NCBI GenBank assembly: GCA_023898765.1
Contig: CP060238.1
Coordinates: 868,001-932,000, forward strand
Direction of reading: 5' to 3'
Source of the DNA: Rhodospirillales bacterium
Lineage (GTDB): Bacteria; Pseudomonadota; Alphaproteobacteria; Micavibrionales; Micavibrionaceae
DNA: 64,000 nt
Shown: piece by piece, positions 34,015 to 43,275 of the stretch
Layout of the letters: every line of letters starts with the position of its first letter
Position numbering within the stretch: position 1 is the first letter of the stretch
Position numbers and translations under genes: made by a program
Notes under the pieces: generated by a model
The model's input: only the letters and a program-made list of their open reading frames with translations
What the model was told of the DNA's origin: nothing
The model's database searches: none

Positions 34015-35310
34015 ATGGGGAATGTTGCGGTGATCGGGTCCCAGTGGGGCGACGAGGGAAAAGGAAAAATTGTGGACTGGCTCTCCAGCCGTGCGGATGT
34101 CGTGGTGCGCTTTCAGGGCGGCCATAACGCCGGCCATACGCTCGTCATTGACGGGAATGTTTATAAGCTGCATCTCCTGCCCTCCGGCATTGTGCGGAAA
34201 GGAAAACTCTCGATTATCGGGAACGGCGTTGTCGTGGATCCCTGGGCGTTGCTGGAAGAAATAGGAAATCTTCAGGATCATGGGATTGAAATTACGCCGG
34301 AAAATCTGAAAGTCGCCGAGAATGTAAACCTGATTTTACCCTGCCATGCGGCGATGGATGTCGCGCTGGAGGCCGCCAGAGGCAGGGGAGACAAGCTGGG
34401 AACCACCAAACGCGGCATTGGCCCGACCTATGAAGATAAAGTCGCGCGGCGGGGCATTCGGCTGTGCGATTTGCGTGACCCGGAGCTTTTGAAAGAAAAA
34501 CTGGAGCGGCTTATGGTCCATCATAACGCTCTGCTGAAAGGACTGGATGCCGCGCCGATTGATCCTGAAAAAGTGTATGGGGATTTGATGGAGATTGCGC
34601 CGCGCCTTCTGGCCTATGCGGATGTGGTCTGGAAAACGCTGGATGACGCCCGCAAGGCGGGAAAGAAAATCCTGTTCGAAGGGGCGCAGGGCATGATGCT
34701 GGATGTCGATCATGGAACCTATCCGTTTGTGACCTCCTCCAACATTGTGTCGGCGCAGGCGGCGACCGGTGCGGGTGTCGGTCCCAAATCCATCGGCTAT
34801 GTGCTCGGCATTACCAAGGCCTACACCACCCGTGTCGGAACAGGGCCTTTTCCCACGGAGCTGAAGGATGCGGACGGGGACCGGCTTGGCGAGCGCGGGC
34901 ACGAATTCGGCACGACCACCGGGCGCAAGCGCAGGTGCGGATGGTTTGACGCCGCGCTGGTCCGCCAGTCGATCAAGCTTGGCGGGATTGATGGAATCGC
35001 TTTGACAAAACTGGATGTGCTGGACGGGTTCGATGAGCTTAAAATCTGTGTGGGCTATGAGCTGGAAAACAGAAAAATAGACTATATCCCGGCCTCTCAG
35101 AAAGAGCAGGCCTTGCTGAAACCCGTTTACGAGACCATTCCGGGCTGGCGTGAAAGTACGCAGGGTGCGCGGAGCTGGGCCGATCTTCCGGCGGCGGCCG
35201 TTAAATATGTCCGGCGGGTGGAAGAGCTGATCGAAGCGCCCGTTTCCCTGCTTTCCACAAGTCCGGAGCGGGAAGACACGATTCTTGTACATGACCCCTT
35301 TGCGGGATAA
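34015..35310 (+). CDS. purA: Adenylosuccinate synthetase
   Basis: PurA makes adenylosuccinate from IMP, GTP and aspartate. The 431-residue protein has the GTP loop GSQWGDEGKGKIVDWL near the N-terminus, GGHNAGHTLV, TTKRGIGPTYEDK, FEGAQGMMLDVDHGTYPFVT and TTTGRKRRCGWFD. The ATG at 34015 gives the conserved MGNVAVIG start; a longer frame runs into hisZ and is spurious. It follows hisZ by five bases and is ended by the hairpin at 35364. Confidence 0.97.
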   Translation: MGNVAVIGSQWGDEGKGKIVDWLSSRADVVVRFQGGHNAGHTLVIDGNVYKLHLLPSGIVRKGKLSIIGNGVVVDPWALLEEIGNLQDHGIEITPENLKVAENVNLILPCHAAMDVALEAARGRGDKLGTTKRGIGPTYEDKVARRGIRLCDLRDPELLKEKLERLMVHHNALLKGLDAAPIDPEKVYGDLMEIAPRLLAYADVVWKTLDDARKAGKKILFEGAQGMMLDVDHGTYPFVTSSNIVSAQAATGAGVGPKSIGYVLGITKAYTTRVGTGPFPTELKDADGDRLGERGHEFGTTTGRKRRCGWFDAALVRQSIKLGGIDGIALTKLDVLDGFDELKICVGYELENRKIDYIPASQKEQALLKPVYETIPGWRESTQGARSWADLPAAAVKYVRRVEELIEAPVSLLSTSPEREDTILVHDPFAG

Positions 35311-35363
35311 CAAAGCCTTCTTCGGTTTTACTTTCCTTTCAAACGCCTTTACAATAGGGAAGG

Positions 35364-35383
35364 AGGCCGTTCGGCCTGTTTTT
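35364..35383 (+). terminator. Intrinsic terminator after purA
   Basis: Short AGGCC-GTTC-GGCCT hairpin followed by GTTTTT, 54 bases after the purA stop. Confidence 0.6.
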
Positions 35384-35451
35384 CTGCTGCGTATTTCTTT
35401 CTTATACGGACTATCAGTCTTTTTGGGTTTTTTCAGGATGGTTTTTTGACG

Positions 35452-37542
35452 ATGGAAGACAAAAACAAGGTTCAGGATGAACCGCAGGACGAAACAGAAG
35501 AAAGAAGAGCTTCTCCTTCCAGGGAAAGCGGTCCCGTCTCAACAGAAGCCGTATTTAACGACAGTATTTATATAGACGCAACCAAGCGCCTGAAACATCT
35601 CGATAAAGGGCCTGTTCAGGCATATGTTGCCCGCGGGAGCGGAAAGGTCAGCCACAATCTTTTCGCCCTTCTTTGCGAGGATCATTTAACGCCCCGGAGT
35701 CTCGTCTCCGCAAAATATTCCTCCATTATTAATCTCGCGATGGCAAAACTCGTAGCTTCCGGGCCGGTCTACTGGCCTCCGGAGCGGCGGGAACGCTATG
35801 TTTTTATTTATGAAAACAATTTGGGAAAGTCCATCATGCCCAATGATCTTTCCGGCGGGCTCGGCTGGAAAGTGGATGTCGCCATGGAAAGCATTATCCG
35901 TCCCATGATCGGCGTTCTCATGGATTTGAGGGATAAATCCATTATTCATGGAGATATTAGACCCTCGAACATCTTTAACGGGGGATCGAAGAATCCGGAC
36001 CGCGTTATTCTGGGTGATTGCCTGTCCTGTCCCGCTTCTCTTGCGCAGCCTGTTCTATATGAAACGATTGAGCGGGGGATTGCCGATCCGGTGGGCAGAG
36101 GAGAGGGGCTTTTTTCGGATGATTTGTACGCCTTTGGCGCTTCGCTGGCCGTTATTTTGCGAACGCATAATCCTCTGGAGGGAAAAAGCGACAGGAAAAT
36201 CCTTGAATATAAAATGGAACATGGAAGTTTTCCCGCTTTAATCGGACAGGATCGTTTTAAAGGATCTATTCTGGATTTGCTGCGCGGACTCTTGCAGGAC
36301 GACCTCTCGCAACGCTGGACGCTCAGTGAAGTCGAAGAGTGGCTGGCAGGGGAACGGCTTTCTCCCAAACGCGGTCAAAAGAGGATCAAGGCAAACAGGC
36401 CTATTATTTTTAATGGAAAAAAATACGTGCGTCCTGAGCTATTGGCGTATGCCCTGAAAGAAAACCCGGCCGAGTGCGCCCATATGATTGACAGTGGAGA
36501 ACTGGACAACTGGCTTCAGCGGGCCATTGATAATGAGGATCTCAAAAAGAGAGTGGAAAAAGCGCTTTTAATTGTGCAGGGAGGGGGAACCGGGTCTCCT
36601 GATAATCTGGCCACGCGTCTTTCCATTGCCTTGTATCCTGACGCGCCCTTGCGCTACAAGGGCGTGTGCGTTTTCCCTGAAGGGCTTGGAAAAGCGTTCA
36701 CCGAGGCTTACCTTTTGAAAAAAAACGTTCAGGACTACCAGCAGGTTTTTGAACGGTACTTTGTCGGGCAGTGGGTGGACATGTGTCCCCATCAGTATTT
36801 GGACGTGGGAGCCATTTTAGGAAAGTCGGATAGCTGCCGTAATTTTTTGCGTCAGGATGCCATCGGATTTGGAATCGAGCGCTGTATTTATTTTCTCAAT
36901 CCGGAAAGCAAATGTTTAAGTGAAAAGGTAAAAGATTATTTTGTCCGCACGCCGGAAGACATGATGCATGCCCTTGAAGGCGTTTCGGCTTCTTCCGATC
37001 GGCCGGTGTCTCTTTTCGATCGGCATATTATTGCGTTCCTCTCCGTCAAGGACCGTAAAAACATAGATCCGTATCTTGTGGATTTGAGGGCCGAGGAGCC
37101 CTATAGACGGGTTATGGGGGAGCTTAAAACGCTTGCGACGATTCAAAAAAGATCCTGCATGGGGAAATTTCCGGGGATTGCGTCTTGGATCGCTGAAAAT
37201 CTGGATCCCGTCTATCTGCGCTTTCACGATATTGAACTGCGGGAAAGTGTAAAGGCACGGGTTGAAAAACTCAAAAAAACGGGGGACCTGGTTAAAATTG
37301 CGACCGAGTTTGACAGTGTAAAACGGTATGAGAAGGATCATCAGGGCTTCGTGCGTGCGCAAAAAATGTTTTTTGATCTGGAAAAAGAGGCTGTCGCTCT
37401 GAACCTGAAACTGACCCGGAGCGATAATTTTGGGCAGGCGACGGGGCAGCGGGCAGGGGCGCTTGTTTCGGCGGTTGTGGCCGCTTTTGTTATTCTGGCT
37501 TCCGCTTTTCTGGCTTTCGTAAAGGGGGGAACGATTTTTTAA
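35452..37542 (+). CDS. Atypical protein-kinase-like membrane protein next to the Tad locus
   Basis: A 696-residue protein. Residues about 60-300 resemble a Ser/Thr kinase domain: the catalytic loop is HGDIRPSNIF (HGD in place of HRD) and the DFG position reads LGDCLS, so metal binding may be altered; no clear Gly-rich loop is seen. The SDDLYAFGASLAVIL segment matches the kinase helix F. A long helical C-terminal part ends in one membrane segment (LVSAVVAAFVILASAFLAFV), leaving the kinase part in the cytoplasm. The following gene starts at the next base. ATG 35452 is used; TTG 35446 is possible. Confidence 0.65.
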   Translation: MEDKNKVQDEPQDETEERRASPSRESGPVSTEAVFNDSIYIDATKRLKHLDKGPVQAYVARGSGKVSHNLFALLCEDHLTPRSLVSAKYSSIINLAMAKLVASGPVYWPPERRERYVFIYENNLGKSIMPNDLSGGLGWKVDVAMESIIRPMIGVLMDLRDKSIIHGDIRPSNIFNGGSKNPDRVILGDCLSCPASLAQPVLYETIERGIADPVGRGEGLFSDDLYAFGASLAVILRTHNPLEGKSDRKILEYKMEHGSFPALIGQDRFKGSILDLLRGLLQDDLSQRWTLSEVEEWLAGERLSPKRGQKRIKANRPIIFNGKKYVRPELLAYALKENPAECAHMIDSGELDNWLQRAIDNEDLKKRVEKALLIVQGGGTGSPDNLATRLSIALYPDAPLRYKGVCVFPEGLGKAFTEAYLLKKNVQDYQQVFERYFVGQWVDMCPHQYLDVGAILGKSDSCRNFLRQDAIGFGIERCIYFLNPESKCLSEKVKDYFVRTPEDMMHALEGVSASSDRPVSLFDRHIIAFLSVKDRKNIDPYLVDLRAEEPYRRVMGELKTLATIQKRSCMGKFPGIASWIAENLDPVYLRFHDIELRESVKARVEKLKKTGDLVKIATEFDSVKRYEKDHQGFVRAQKMFFDLEKEAVALNLKLTRSDNFGQATGQRAGALVSAVVAAFVILASAFLAFVKGGTIF

Positions 37543-38079
37543 GTGGCGAAGAAGACTCAAAAGAAAAAACAGGAAACCAAAAAGCTCGGGTTTAAAAGAA
37601 ACCTGTTTCTGGTGTTTATTATCATTCTGGCCGTCGTTTTTCATCCGACGACGCTCTTGCTTTCGGTTGGAATGCTGCCGACTTTTGTCGTCCTTCTGGT
37701 GGACCGGACGAAAGGAAAGACGAAGACATTTACCGTCGGGGCCATGAATCTGGCCGGGTGCGTTCCTTTCGTTCTGGAGGTCTGGATTCGCGGCCATACG
37801 GTTGAAACGGCGATGGACTATATTATGCAGCCCCGGACGATTGTGGTCATGTATTTTGCGGCGGCGATCGGTTATCTCATTGAGTGGGCCATGATCGGTA
37901 TCGTTATGGCGGTGATGAAAGAAAAAGGAAAGATGCGGCTGAAGGAAATTGATAAAATCAGCGAGGATTTGATCCGGAGATGGGGAAAATCCGTTACCGG
38001 AAAAATTCCGCTCGATCCCTACGGTTTTCCTCTTGAAACCAAAGAAGACAAAGAAGAAGACAAGGAAGAGGATGCTTAG
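37543..38079 (+). CDS. Hypothetical inner-membrane protein
   Basis: I do not recognise this 178-residue protein. It starts with GTG immediately after the kinase-like gene. A Lys-rich N-terminus is followed by hydrophobic segments at about residues 20-55 (probably two helices), 65-80 and 98-125, then a basic/acidic cytoplasmic tail ending in EDKEEDKEEDA. The tight spacing suggests that it works with the kinase-like protein. A terminator at 38138 separates the pair from tadE. Confidence 0.65.
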   Translation: MAKKTQKKKQETKKLGFKRNLFLVFIIILAVVFHPTTLLLSVGMLPTFVVLLVDRTKGKTKTFTVGAMNLAGCVPFVLEVWIRGHTVETAMDYIMQPRTIVVMYFAAAIGYLIEWAMIGIVMAVMKEKGKMRLKEIDKISEDLIRRWGKSVTGKIPLDPYGFPLETKEDKEEDKEEDA

Positions 38080-38137
38080 GACCGGCCTTTGATTTTAAGC
38101 CGTCTTTAAGACTTATGTTCTATGATGGAGGGTGGAT

Positions 38138-38175
38138 AAAAGCATGCTCAATGGATTAAACGGGCATGCTTTTTT
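38138..38175 (+). terminator. Intrinsic terminator before the pilus pseudopilin genes
   Basis: AAAAGCATGC / GCATGCTTTTTT stem with a 16-base loop, 59 bases after the membrane-protein gene and 57 bases before the TadE start. Confidence 0.8.
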
Positions 38176-38231
38176 ACGTTTAGGAAAAAGAAAAAATTGT
38201 AATTAAATACCAAGTAAAAGAGGCTCTTATT

Positions 38232-38762
38232 TTGCTAAAATTATTAAGATCCTGGTTTCAAAAGGAAAATGGCTCGATGGCTGTGGAATTCAGCTTCGTG
38301 TCCCTTCCTTTTATCTTTATGATTATCGGCACGATCGAGACGGCTCTGATGTTTACATCCCAAAGCCTTTTGTCGGCTTCGACCGCGACGGCGGCCCGTT
38401 TGATCCGTACGGGCCAGATTCAGCAAGGGGCCGGCGATCCGGAAGAAACGTTTCGAAATGCCGTTTGTGACTTTGCGGCGATTTTAATTCCGTGTGACGA
38501 TATCCAGTTTCAGGTGCTTGATCTGGAGGATTTCGGGGCGGCGGACGACTTGCCGGATGCGACGTTTGACGAAAACGGCAATCTTCAAAATCAGGGCTTT
38601 TCGCCGGGCGGGGTGAATGACGTGGTTTTGATCCGCGTGGCATATAATTACAATATTGTGACGCCGTTGATGCAGCCTGTTTTGACCAATACGGGCGGGA
38701 GCACCCGGACGATGCTGTCTACGATCGTGTTGCAAACAGAGCCCTATCAGTTTGAGAATTAA
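38232..38762 (+). CDS. TadE-family pseudopilin
   Basis: TadE-like proteins are processed by the prepilin peptidase and act in Tad pilus assembly. The 176-residue protein has the family N-terminus: a short basic leader, then ENGSMAVEFSFVSLPFIFMI with the Glu five residues into the hydrophobic helix. The remaining part is a soluble domain containing two Cys. It starts with TTG at 38232, preceded by AAAGAGG, and no better start exists. It is three bases upstream of the second TadE/TadF-like gene. Confidence 0.85.
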   Translation: MLKLLRSWFQKENGSMAVEFSFVSLPFIFMIIGTIETALMFTSQSLLSASTATAARLIRTGQIQQGAGDPEETFRNAVCDFAAILIPCDDIQFQVLDLEDFGAADDLPDATFDENGNLQNQGFSPGGVNDVVLIRVAYNYNIVTPLMQPVLTNTGGSTRTMLSTIVLQTEPYQFEN

Positions 38763-38765
38763 AAA

Positions 38766-39323
38766 ATGGATATGTTGAACAGTTTTCTGATGCGGACGAA
38801 AATTTTGGCCTGGTGGGTCGAAGACAAAGCTGTTGCGCTCACGGAGGCTGCCATTCTCTTCCCGGTTTTGTTGTCTCTTTTGATGGGGGTTTACGATCTG
38901 GGGCAGGGGGTTGTCGTCAACCAGAAAGTCATGTCGGCTTCGCAGGTGGTGGGAGATCTGATTACGCGTTACGAAGTGGTCAATATGGATCTTGTCAACG
39001 ATATCATTCTGGCCGGGAAAATGGCTCTGGAGCCTTATCCGACCGGGACATTCGGGTACGATATCGCCAGCATTGAGTTTGACGAGGACGGCGACCCGGT
39101 CGTTTTGTGGCGCGTGACGCAAGGCATGCCCGCCAACGATACCGCCGTGGCGAGCACTGCGGGCTTTGCCGAGGAAGGGGAGGGGCTTGTAGTCGTAAGC
39201 GTCGCTTATGAATACACCCCGTTTTTTGCCGATTTTGTCGTAGACCAGATTGATATGCGGGAAGTCGCTTTTCTGCGTGGCCGTAAGAGCGCGACGATTG
39301 CCTGTACGGATTGTCCATCGTAA
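38766..39323 (+). CDS. TadE/TadF-family pseudopilin
   Basis: A 185-residue second minor pseudopilin. The leader MDMLNSFLMRTKILAWWVED precedes KAVALTEAAILFPVLLSLL, where ALTEAA carries the conserved Glu of the pilin-like helix. The soluble domain has two Cys near the C-terminus (IACTDCPS). It follows TadE after three bases and is followed 22 bases later by the TadG-like gene, the usual TadE-TadF-TadG order. Confidence 0.82.
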   Translation: MDMLNSFLMRTKILAWWVEDKAVALTEAAILFPVLLSLLMGVYDLGQGVVVNQKVMSASQVVGDLITRYEVVNMDLVNDIILAGKMALEPYPTGTFGYDIASIEFDEDGDPVVLWRVTQGMPANDTAVASTAGFAEEGEGLVVVSVAYEYTPFFADFVVDQIDMREVAFLRGRKSATIACTDCPS

Positions 39324-39345
39324 CAAAAAAGTCATAACAAAAAAC

Positions 39346-40839
39346 ATGTGGGTGTACCAAATGAAAAACAAGATAAGAAACACAGTCGATAAACTCTCCG
39401 GGAAAATCGCAAGCCGTGTCAGGCTTTACGTTTTAGGCGCGGGGGGCGCCATGGCGCTTATCTTTGGTTTGACCGTTCCCGTTGTGGTGAGCGCGGTCGG
39501 TGTTTCTGTCGATATGGCGCAGAGTTATCTGGTGCATGAACGTTTGTCCCGTGCGCTGGATGCCGCCGCTTTGGCGGCTGCCGCGATGGCTTCGAACGAT
39601 CAGACGGAGATCGAGCAGAAGGTGAACGATTTCATGGATATCAACTATCCGACCGATGAAATCGGGGCGACTTACGGGATTGTGGTCGAAGTGAACGGAA
39701 ACGAGCTTTACGTGAAAGCCTATGCGCAGCTTGATACGGCCTTTATGCGCATTTTCGGCATAGACGAAGTTGACGTGATGGCCGAAACGGTTGTCCAAAG
39801 GGAAATCCGCGGTCTTGAAGTGGTGCTGGTTCTGGATAATACGGGGTCTATGAGCACCAATAACAATATCGGGGCGTTAAAGGACGCCTCGGAGAATTTC
39901 GTCAATATTCTTTTCGAGCGGGTCAACGATCCCGAGGATGTGCGGATTGGCCTGGTGCCTTACAGCTCTTCGGTGAATGTCGGCCCTTACGGTTGGGGTG
40001 TTGATCTGGACGGGAATAATTACGGCACGCCTTTTATAACGAACCCTGCATCGGATGTGTATACGGCCTACACGAGTTCGTACGGCCCTTATGCAGGCAG
40101 CAATTACGGGATTGCGGCGGAAGATCTGGAATATGATCCTTCCGCAAAAGGCCAGTGGCACGGCTGCGTTCTGGCGCATGACTACCCTGCCGACACGACC
40201 GATCACAGCGGCCCGTGGGAGATGTACCGCTATGACTGGAATGGCTCCACGAGCAGCTACTACACCGGAAATGTGTACAAATGGAGTCCGTACATGACCT
40301 ATGCGGATTACTACAACACCTATTACGGTCCGAAATATCACTGTCCGGTGCAGCCGATTGTGCCGCTGAGCAGCGATCAGGATTTGCTGGTGGATTCTAT
40401 TAACAATATGACGGCGGACGGCTTTACCCTCGGGAATTACGGCATGGTCTGGGGGTGGCGCGTGATCTCGCCGGAGGAGCCTTTTACCGAAGGCGCAGAA
40501 TACGATGACAATGAGTGGGATAAAGCCATCCTGATGATGACCGACGGGGTCAACACGATGAACCATGCGTATACGGCCTATGGCAAGACAAACCAGCACA
40601 GCATTTCGCCGGACGATCTGAACGACCGTTTTGCCGAAGTCTGCGATGCGATCAAGGAAGAGGGGATTATTATCTACACCGTCACCTTCTATTCCGGTGT
40701 GGATGAAGAGACGAAGGATTTCTACCGGGCGTGTGCGACGGACATCACGAAATATCACGATGCGCCTTCGCAGGAGGATTTGATCGAGGTTTTCGAGCAA
40801 ATCAGCCGCGAACTCAGCAACCTGCATATCAAGCAGTAG
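39346..40839 (+). CDS. TadG-like pseudopilin with von Willebrand A domain
   Basis: A 497-residue protein with an N-terminal pilin-like helix (GAMALIFGLTVPVVVSAVGV preceded by YVLGAGGA), the DMAQSYLVHERLSRALDAAALAAA segment of TadG, and a C-terminal vWA domain: MIDAS DNTGSMS near residue 163 and MMTDGVNTM later. Inside the vWA domain is a Tyr/Gly/Ser-rich insertion (residues about 225-330). The real start is probably ATG 39346 or 39361; the longer frame overlaps the upstream gene. It closes the pseudopilin operon. Confidence 0.82.
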   Translation: MWVYQMKNKIRNTVDKLSGKIASRVRLYVLGAGGAMALIFGLTVPVVVSAVGVSVDMAQSYLVHERLSRALDAAALAAAAMASNDQTEIEQKVNDFMDINYPTDEIGATYGIVVEVNGNELYVKAYAQLDTAFMRIFGIDEVDVMAETVVQREIRGLEVVLVLDNTGSMSTNNNIGALKDASENFVNILFERVNDPEDVRIGLVPYSSSVNVGPYGWGVDLDGNNYGTPFITNPASDVYTAYTSSYGPYAGSNYGIAAEDLEYDPSAKGQWHGCVLAHDYPADTTDHSGPWEMYRYDWNGSTSSYYTGNVYKWSPYMTYADYYNTYYGPKYHCPVQPIVPLSSDQDLLVDSINNMTADGFTLGNYGMVWGWRVISPEEPFTEGAEYDDNEWDKAILMMTDGVNTMNHAYTAYGKTNQHSISPDDLNDRFAEVCDAIKEEGIIIYTVTFYSGVDEETKDFYRACATDITKYHDAPSQEDLIEVFEQISRELSNLHIKQ

Positions 40840-40853
40840 CGTTTATCTAAAGC

Positions 40854-41029
40854 GTTCATCGCTTAAGGCCGGTTCCATCCTGTCCTTCCGAGCGCAGCGA
40901 AGAATCTCGCTCCTTCCGTCATTGCGAGCCCCCGCTTTCGCGGGGATAAACTCCGCGAAGCAATCCAGAATATTTGTGTTTTCCGCAGATTCTGGATCGC
41001 CGCGCTCCCGATGGTCGCTCGCGATGACG
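40854..41029. repeat. Compound palindromic repeat in the tadG-flp gap
   Basis: Bases 40854-40907 match 2706-2760 almost exactly. A second palindrome follows (GTCATTGCGAGC at about 40918, inverted GCTCGCGATGAC near 41028), of a GAAGCAATCCAGAA/TTCTGGATCG type. The rest of the 497-base gap 40840-41336 is AT-rich and probably carries the flp promoter; no ORF is seen there. Confidence 0.75.
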
Positions 41030-41336
41030 AAATTGAGGGGTGTTAAAAAACGGAGGTTATTCTTAATAAAAAGGGCGATATTCAATAATTTACGTAAAAT
41101 TTGAAGTAATCACCCTGTCTTTACCATAATATTATAGGCGGAAAGATAAAATTCGAAGTAATAATTATGGATAAACCGCTGTTTTCTTTAAAAAATGTAG
41201 TAAAAAGGCACTTTTTTTAACCCCTTATTAAAAGGTTATGGTATATTCTAAACTTAACGGTTCGCTTCATCTCTCTCATTTGAAGTGTGGGTAACCAAAA
41301 TAAAGAAACTTAGCAGGAAACGAAGGAGACCAATAT

Positions 41337-41504
41337 ATGTTAAAACTTCTCTCATATCTAAAAAAAGAAGACGGGGCGACAGCTATTGAATACGGACTGA
41401 TTGCCGCTGGAATTTCTCTTGTCATTATGGCTGCGGTATTTGCATTCGGCGCTGATTTGTCAGGCCTGTTTGAAGACATGAGCACCGCCTTGGCCGGTGG
41501 CTAA
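41337..41504 (+). CDS. flp: Flp/Fap type IVb pilin
   Basis: The major Tad pilin subunit. The 55-residue product MLKLLSYLKKEDGATAIEYG... has the Flp signature: a short basic leader ending in Gly, cleavage before ATAIEYGLIAAGISLVIM, the conserved Glu and Tyr of the processed helix, and a short C-terminal tail. AAGGAG lies about nine bases before the ATG. It stands between the pseudopilin operon and cpaA, with its own terminator at 41530. Length is normal for the family. Confidence 0.95.
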   Translation: MLKLLSYLKKEDGATAIEYGLIAAGISLVIMAAVFAFGADLSGLFEDMSTALAGG

Positions 41505-41529
41505 GATTCTCGGGTTATAATTTATTCGG

Positions 41530-41577
41530 AAATCCCGCCGGTCATACGTTTCATACGTTCTGGCGGGATTTCTTTTT
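41530..41577 (+). terminator. Intrinsic terminator after flp
   Basis: AAATCCCGCC / GGCGGGATTT stem followed by CTTTTTCT, 26 bases past the flp stop. Partial readthrough would allow high flp and low cpaA expression. Confidence 0.85.
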
Positions 41578-41607
41578 CTCCCTGTTTTGATTCCGTAAAA
41601 TATACAA

Positions 41608-42183
41608 ATGCAAAAAGGATGGTGCTTCCCCATGCTCGTTTTTATCGTCATTTTTTGTGTTCTTGTGGCTTTGGGCTTTGGGCTGGCGGCGGCCTGGTCC
41701 GACTTTAACGGCTTTACCATTTCCAATCTTTATTCCGTGGCCATTGTTGTGGCCTTTGTGCCGGCCTTTTTAATTTTGCACTGGATGGCGCCGGAGGTGG
41801 CATATTTTGCCTCGTGGAAATCGCATCTTTTGGCGGCTTTCCTTGTGTTTGGCGTCAGTTTTTTGCTGTTTTTTACGAATGTTCTCGGGGCCGGAGATTC
41901 GAAGCTGGCGAGCGTCTATGCGCTGTGGGTCGGAATGGGCGGCTTGCTGTCGTTTTTATTCTTTATGACGCTCTTTGGCGGCGTTCTGGGGCTTGTCACC
42001 ATTATGGTCCAGAAGACAAAGCCTTTCAAGGCCCCGCCGGAGGGGAGCTGGCTTGCCAGGGCGCAGGAAGGCGTGAGCGCCGTGCCTTATGGAATAGCCA
42101 TCATTTTTGGCGCGGTTGTTGCATTTTATCAGGTGGGGTATTTTGACCTTGCGGCACTCGCGGCCCTTGCAAAGGGGCAATAA
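41608..42183 (+). CDS. cpaA: Prepilin peptidase CpaA/TadV
   Basis: An A24 aspartic peptidase that cleaves Flp and the pseudopilins. The 191-residue polytopic protein has the two catalytic Asp in family context: one in AAWSDFNGFTISN near residue 32 and the second in GAGDSKLASVYAL. The ATG at 41608 or 41632 may start it; a purine-rich stretch precedes the second. It is the first gene after flp and precedes cpaB by about 190 bases. Confidence 0.88.
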   Translation: MQKGWCFPMLVFIVIFCVLVALGFGLAAAWSDFNGFTISNLYSVAIVVAFVPAFLILHWMAPEVAYFASWKSHLLAAFLVFGVSFLLFFTNVLGAGDSKLASVYALWVGMGGLLSFLFFMTLFGGVLGLVTIMVQKTKPFKAPPEGSWLARAQEGVSAVPYGIAIIFGAVVAFYQVGYFDLAALAALAKGQ

Positions 42184-42375
42184 AGCTTTCCGGTCGTTCA
42201 CGATTTGTTAAGGCTTACAGCGTATTTTTTGGAAGGTAGAGTTTCTTTCTACGTTTCTTTTACCGTCCGAGTTTCACTCTGAGTTTCTCTGTTTTCCTGA
42301 AGTTTTTTGCTTTTTGCGGGATTTTACGCGAGCAAACCAGACAAGGTTTTGCCAAAGCTTTTAAGAGGTTTTGAA

Positions 42376-43236
42376 ATGAATAAAAATGTTTTGATAGTTC
42401 TGGGCGGCGGGTTTTTGATTGCCATTCTCGTGGCTGTGCTCGTGCAGGCTTCTTTAGGCGGCAAAAAAACGGAAGGCGCGGAAGGCTCGCAGATTCAAAT
42501 TCTTGTGGCGGCGCGGGATCTGGCCGTTGGAAAAGAAATCGGGGCAAGTGACCTGAAGTGGCAAAAATGGCCGGAAGACGCGATGTTCTCCGGCGCGATT
42601 GTGCGGGAAGACGATCAGAAAGCAAGCGACGCGGCATCCGGCAGGATGTTGCAGGCCGTTTCGGCGGGGCAGCCTATCCATCCCGCCTTTATTGTCAGCG
42701 AAGACAAGGGGAATTTTCTGGCGGCGACGTTGAAAGAAGGGATGCGGGCCGTTGCGGTTTCCGTGAAAGCCCAGACGATGGCCGGCGGGTTTGTCGGGCC
42801 GGGAGACCGTGTGGACGTCATCGTGACGTACAAGGTCAAAGTTCAGGACAAGGATAATCCCGCCGTTCAGGCCATGGTGAGCAAGTTTGCCACGGAAACG
42901 ATTCTGGAGAATGTCCGCGTTCTGGCGGCCGACCAGAAAGCCAAACGGGAAGAGGATCAGGCAAAGGTTGCTCGTACGGTGACGCTGGAAGTGGACGGGG
43001 CGGGGGCCGAGAAACTGGCCTTGGCCGCTGAAATGGGAGATCTCGTTTTGTCCCTGCGCGGAATCGGGGACAACGGGTCCTCCAGAAATGAACAAATGAC
43101 GACAGATGTAAGTATGAGCCGCGTTCTCAAAGGTCTTGCCGAAGCGCAGGACAGCGGAGGCGGCGCAAGTGGAATGGTCCGTATTTATAATGGCGGCACG
43201 GCGACCAATATGGCTGTTCGCCGGACGAGCCCGTAA
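42376..43236 (+). CDS. cpaB: Tad pilus assembly protein CpaB/RcpC (SAF domain)
   Basis: CpaB is a periplasmic assembly factor of the Tad secretin complex. The 286-residue protein starts at ATG 42376 with AGAGG before it, has an N-terminal membrane anchor (VLIVLGGGFLIAILVAVLVQ), and an SAF domain with QILVAARDLAVGKEIGASDLKW and RMLQAVSAGQPIH, then the conserved AVSVKAQTMAGGFVGPGDRVDVIVTY. Order cpaA-B-C-D-E-F follows from here. Confidence 0.9.
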   Translation: MNKNVLIVLGGGFLIAILVAVLVQASLGGKKTEGAEGSQIQILVAARDLAVGKEIGASDLKWQKWPEDAMFSGAIVREDDQKASDAASGRMLQAVSAGQPIHPAFIVSEDKGNFLAATLKEGMRAVAVSVKAQTMAGGFVGPGDRVDVIVTYKVKVQDKDNPAVQAMVSKFATETILENVRVLAADQKAKREEDQAKVARTVTLEVDGAGAEKLALAAEMGDLVLSLRGIGDNGSSRNEQMTTDVSMSRVLKGLAEAQDSGGGASGMVRIYNGGTATNMAVRRTSP

Positions 43237-43275
43237 CCAAAAAAAGAAGATTTGAAAGAACCCAAGGTGAGCACC

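Noticed and set aside
35452..37542. Typical active Ser/Thr kinase
   Set aside because: The HRD and DFG motifs are altered (HGD, GDC) and no Gly-rich loop is seen; called kinase-like only.
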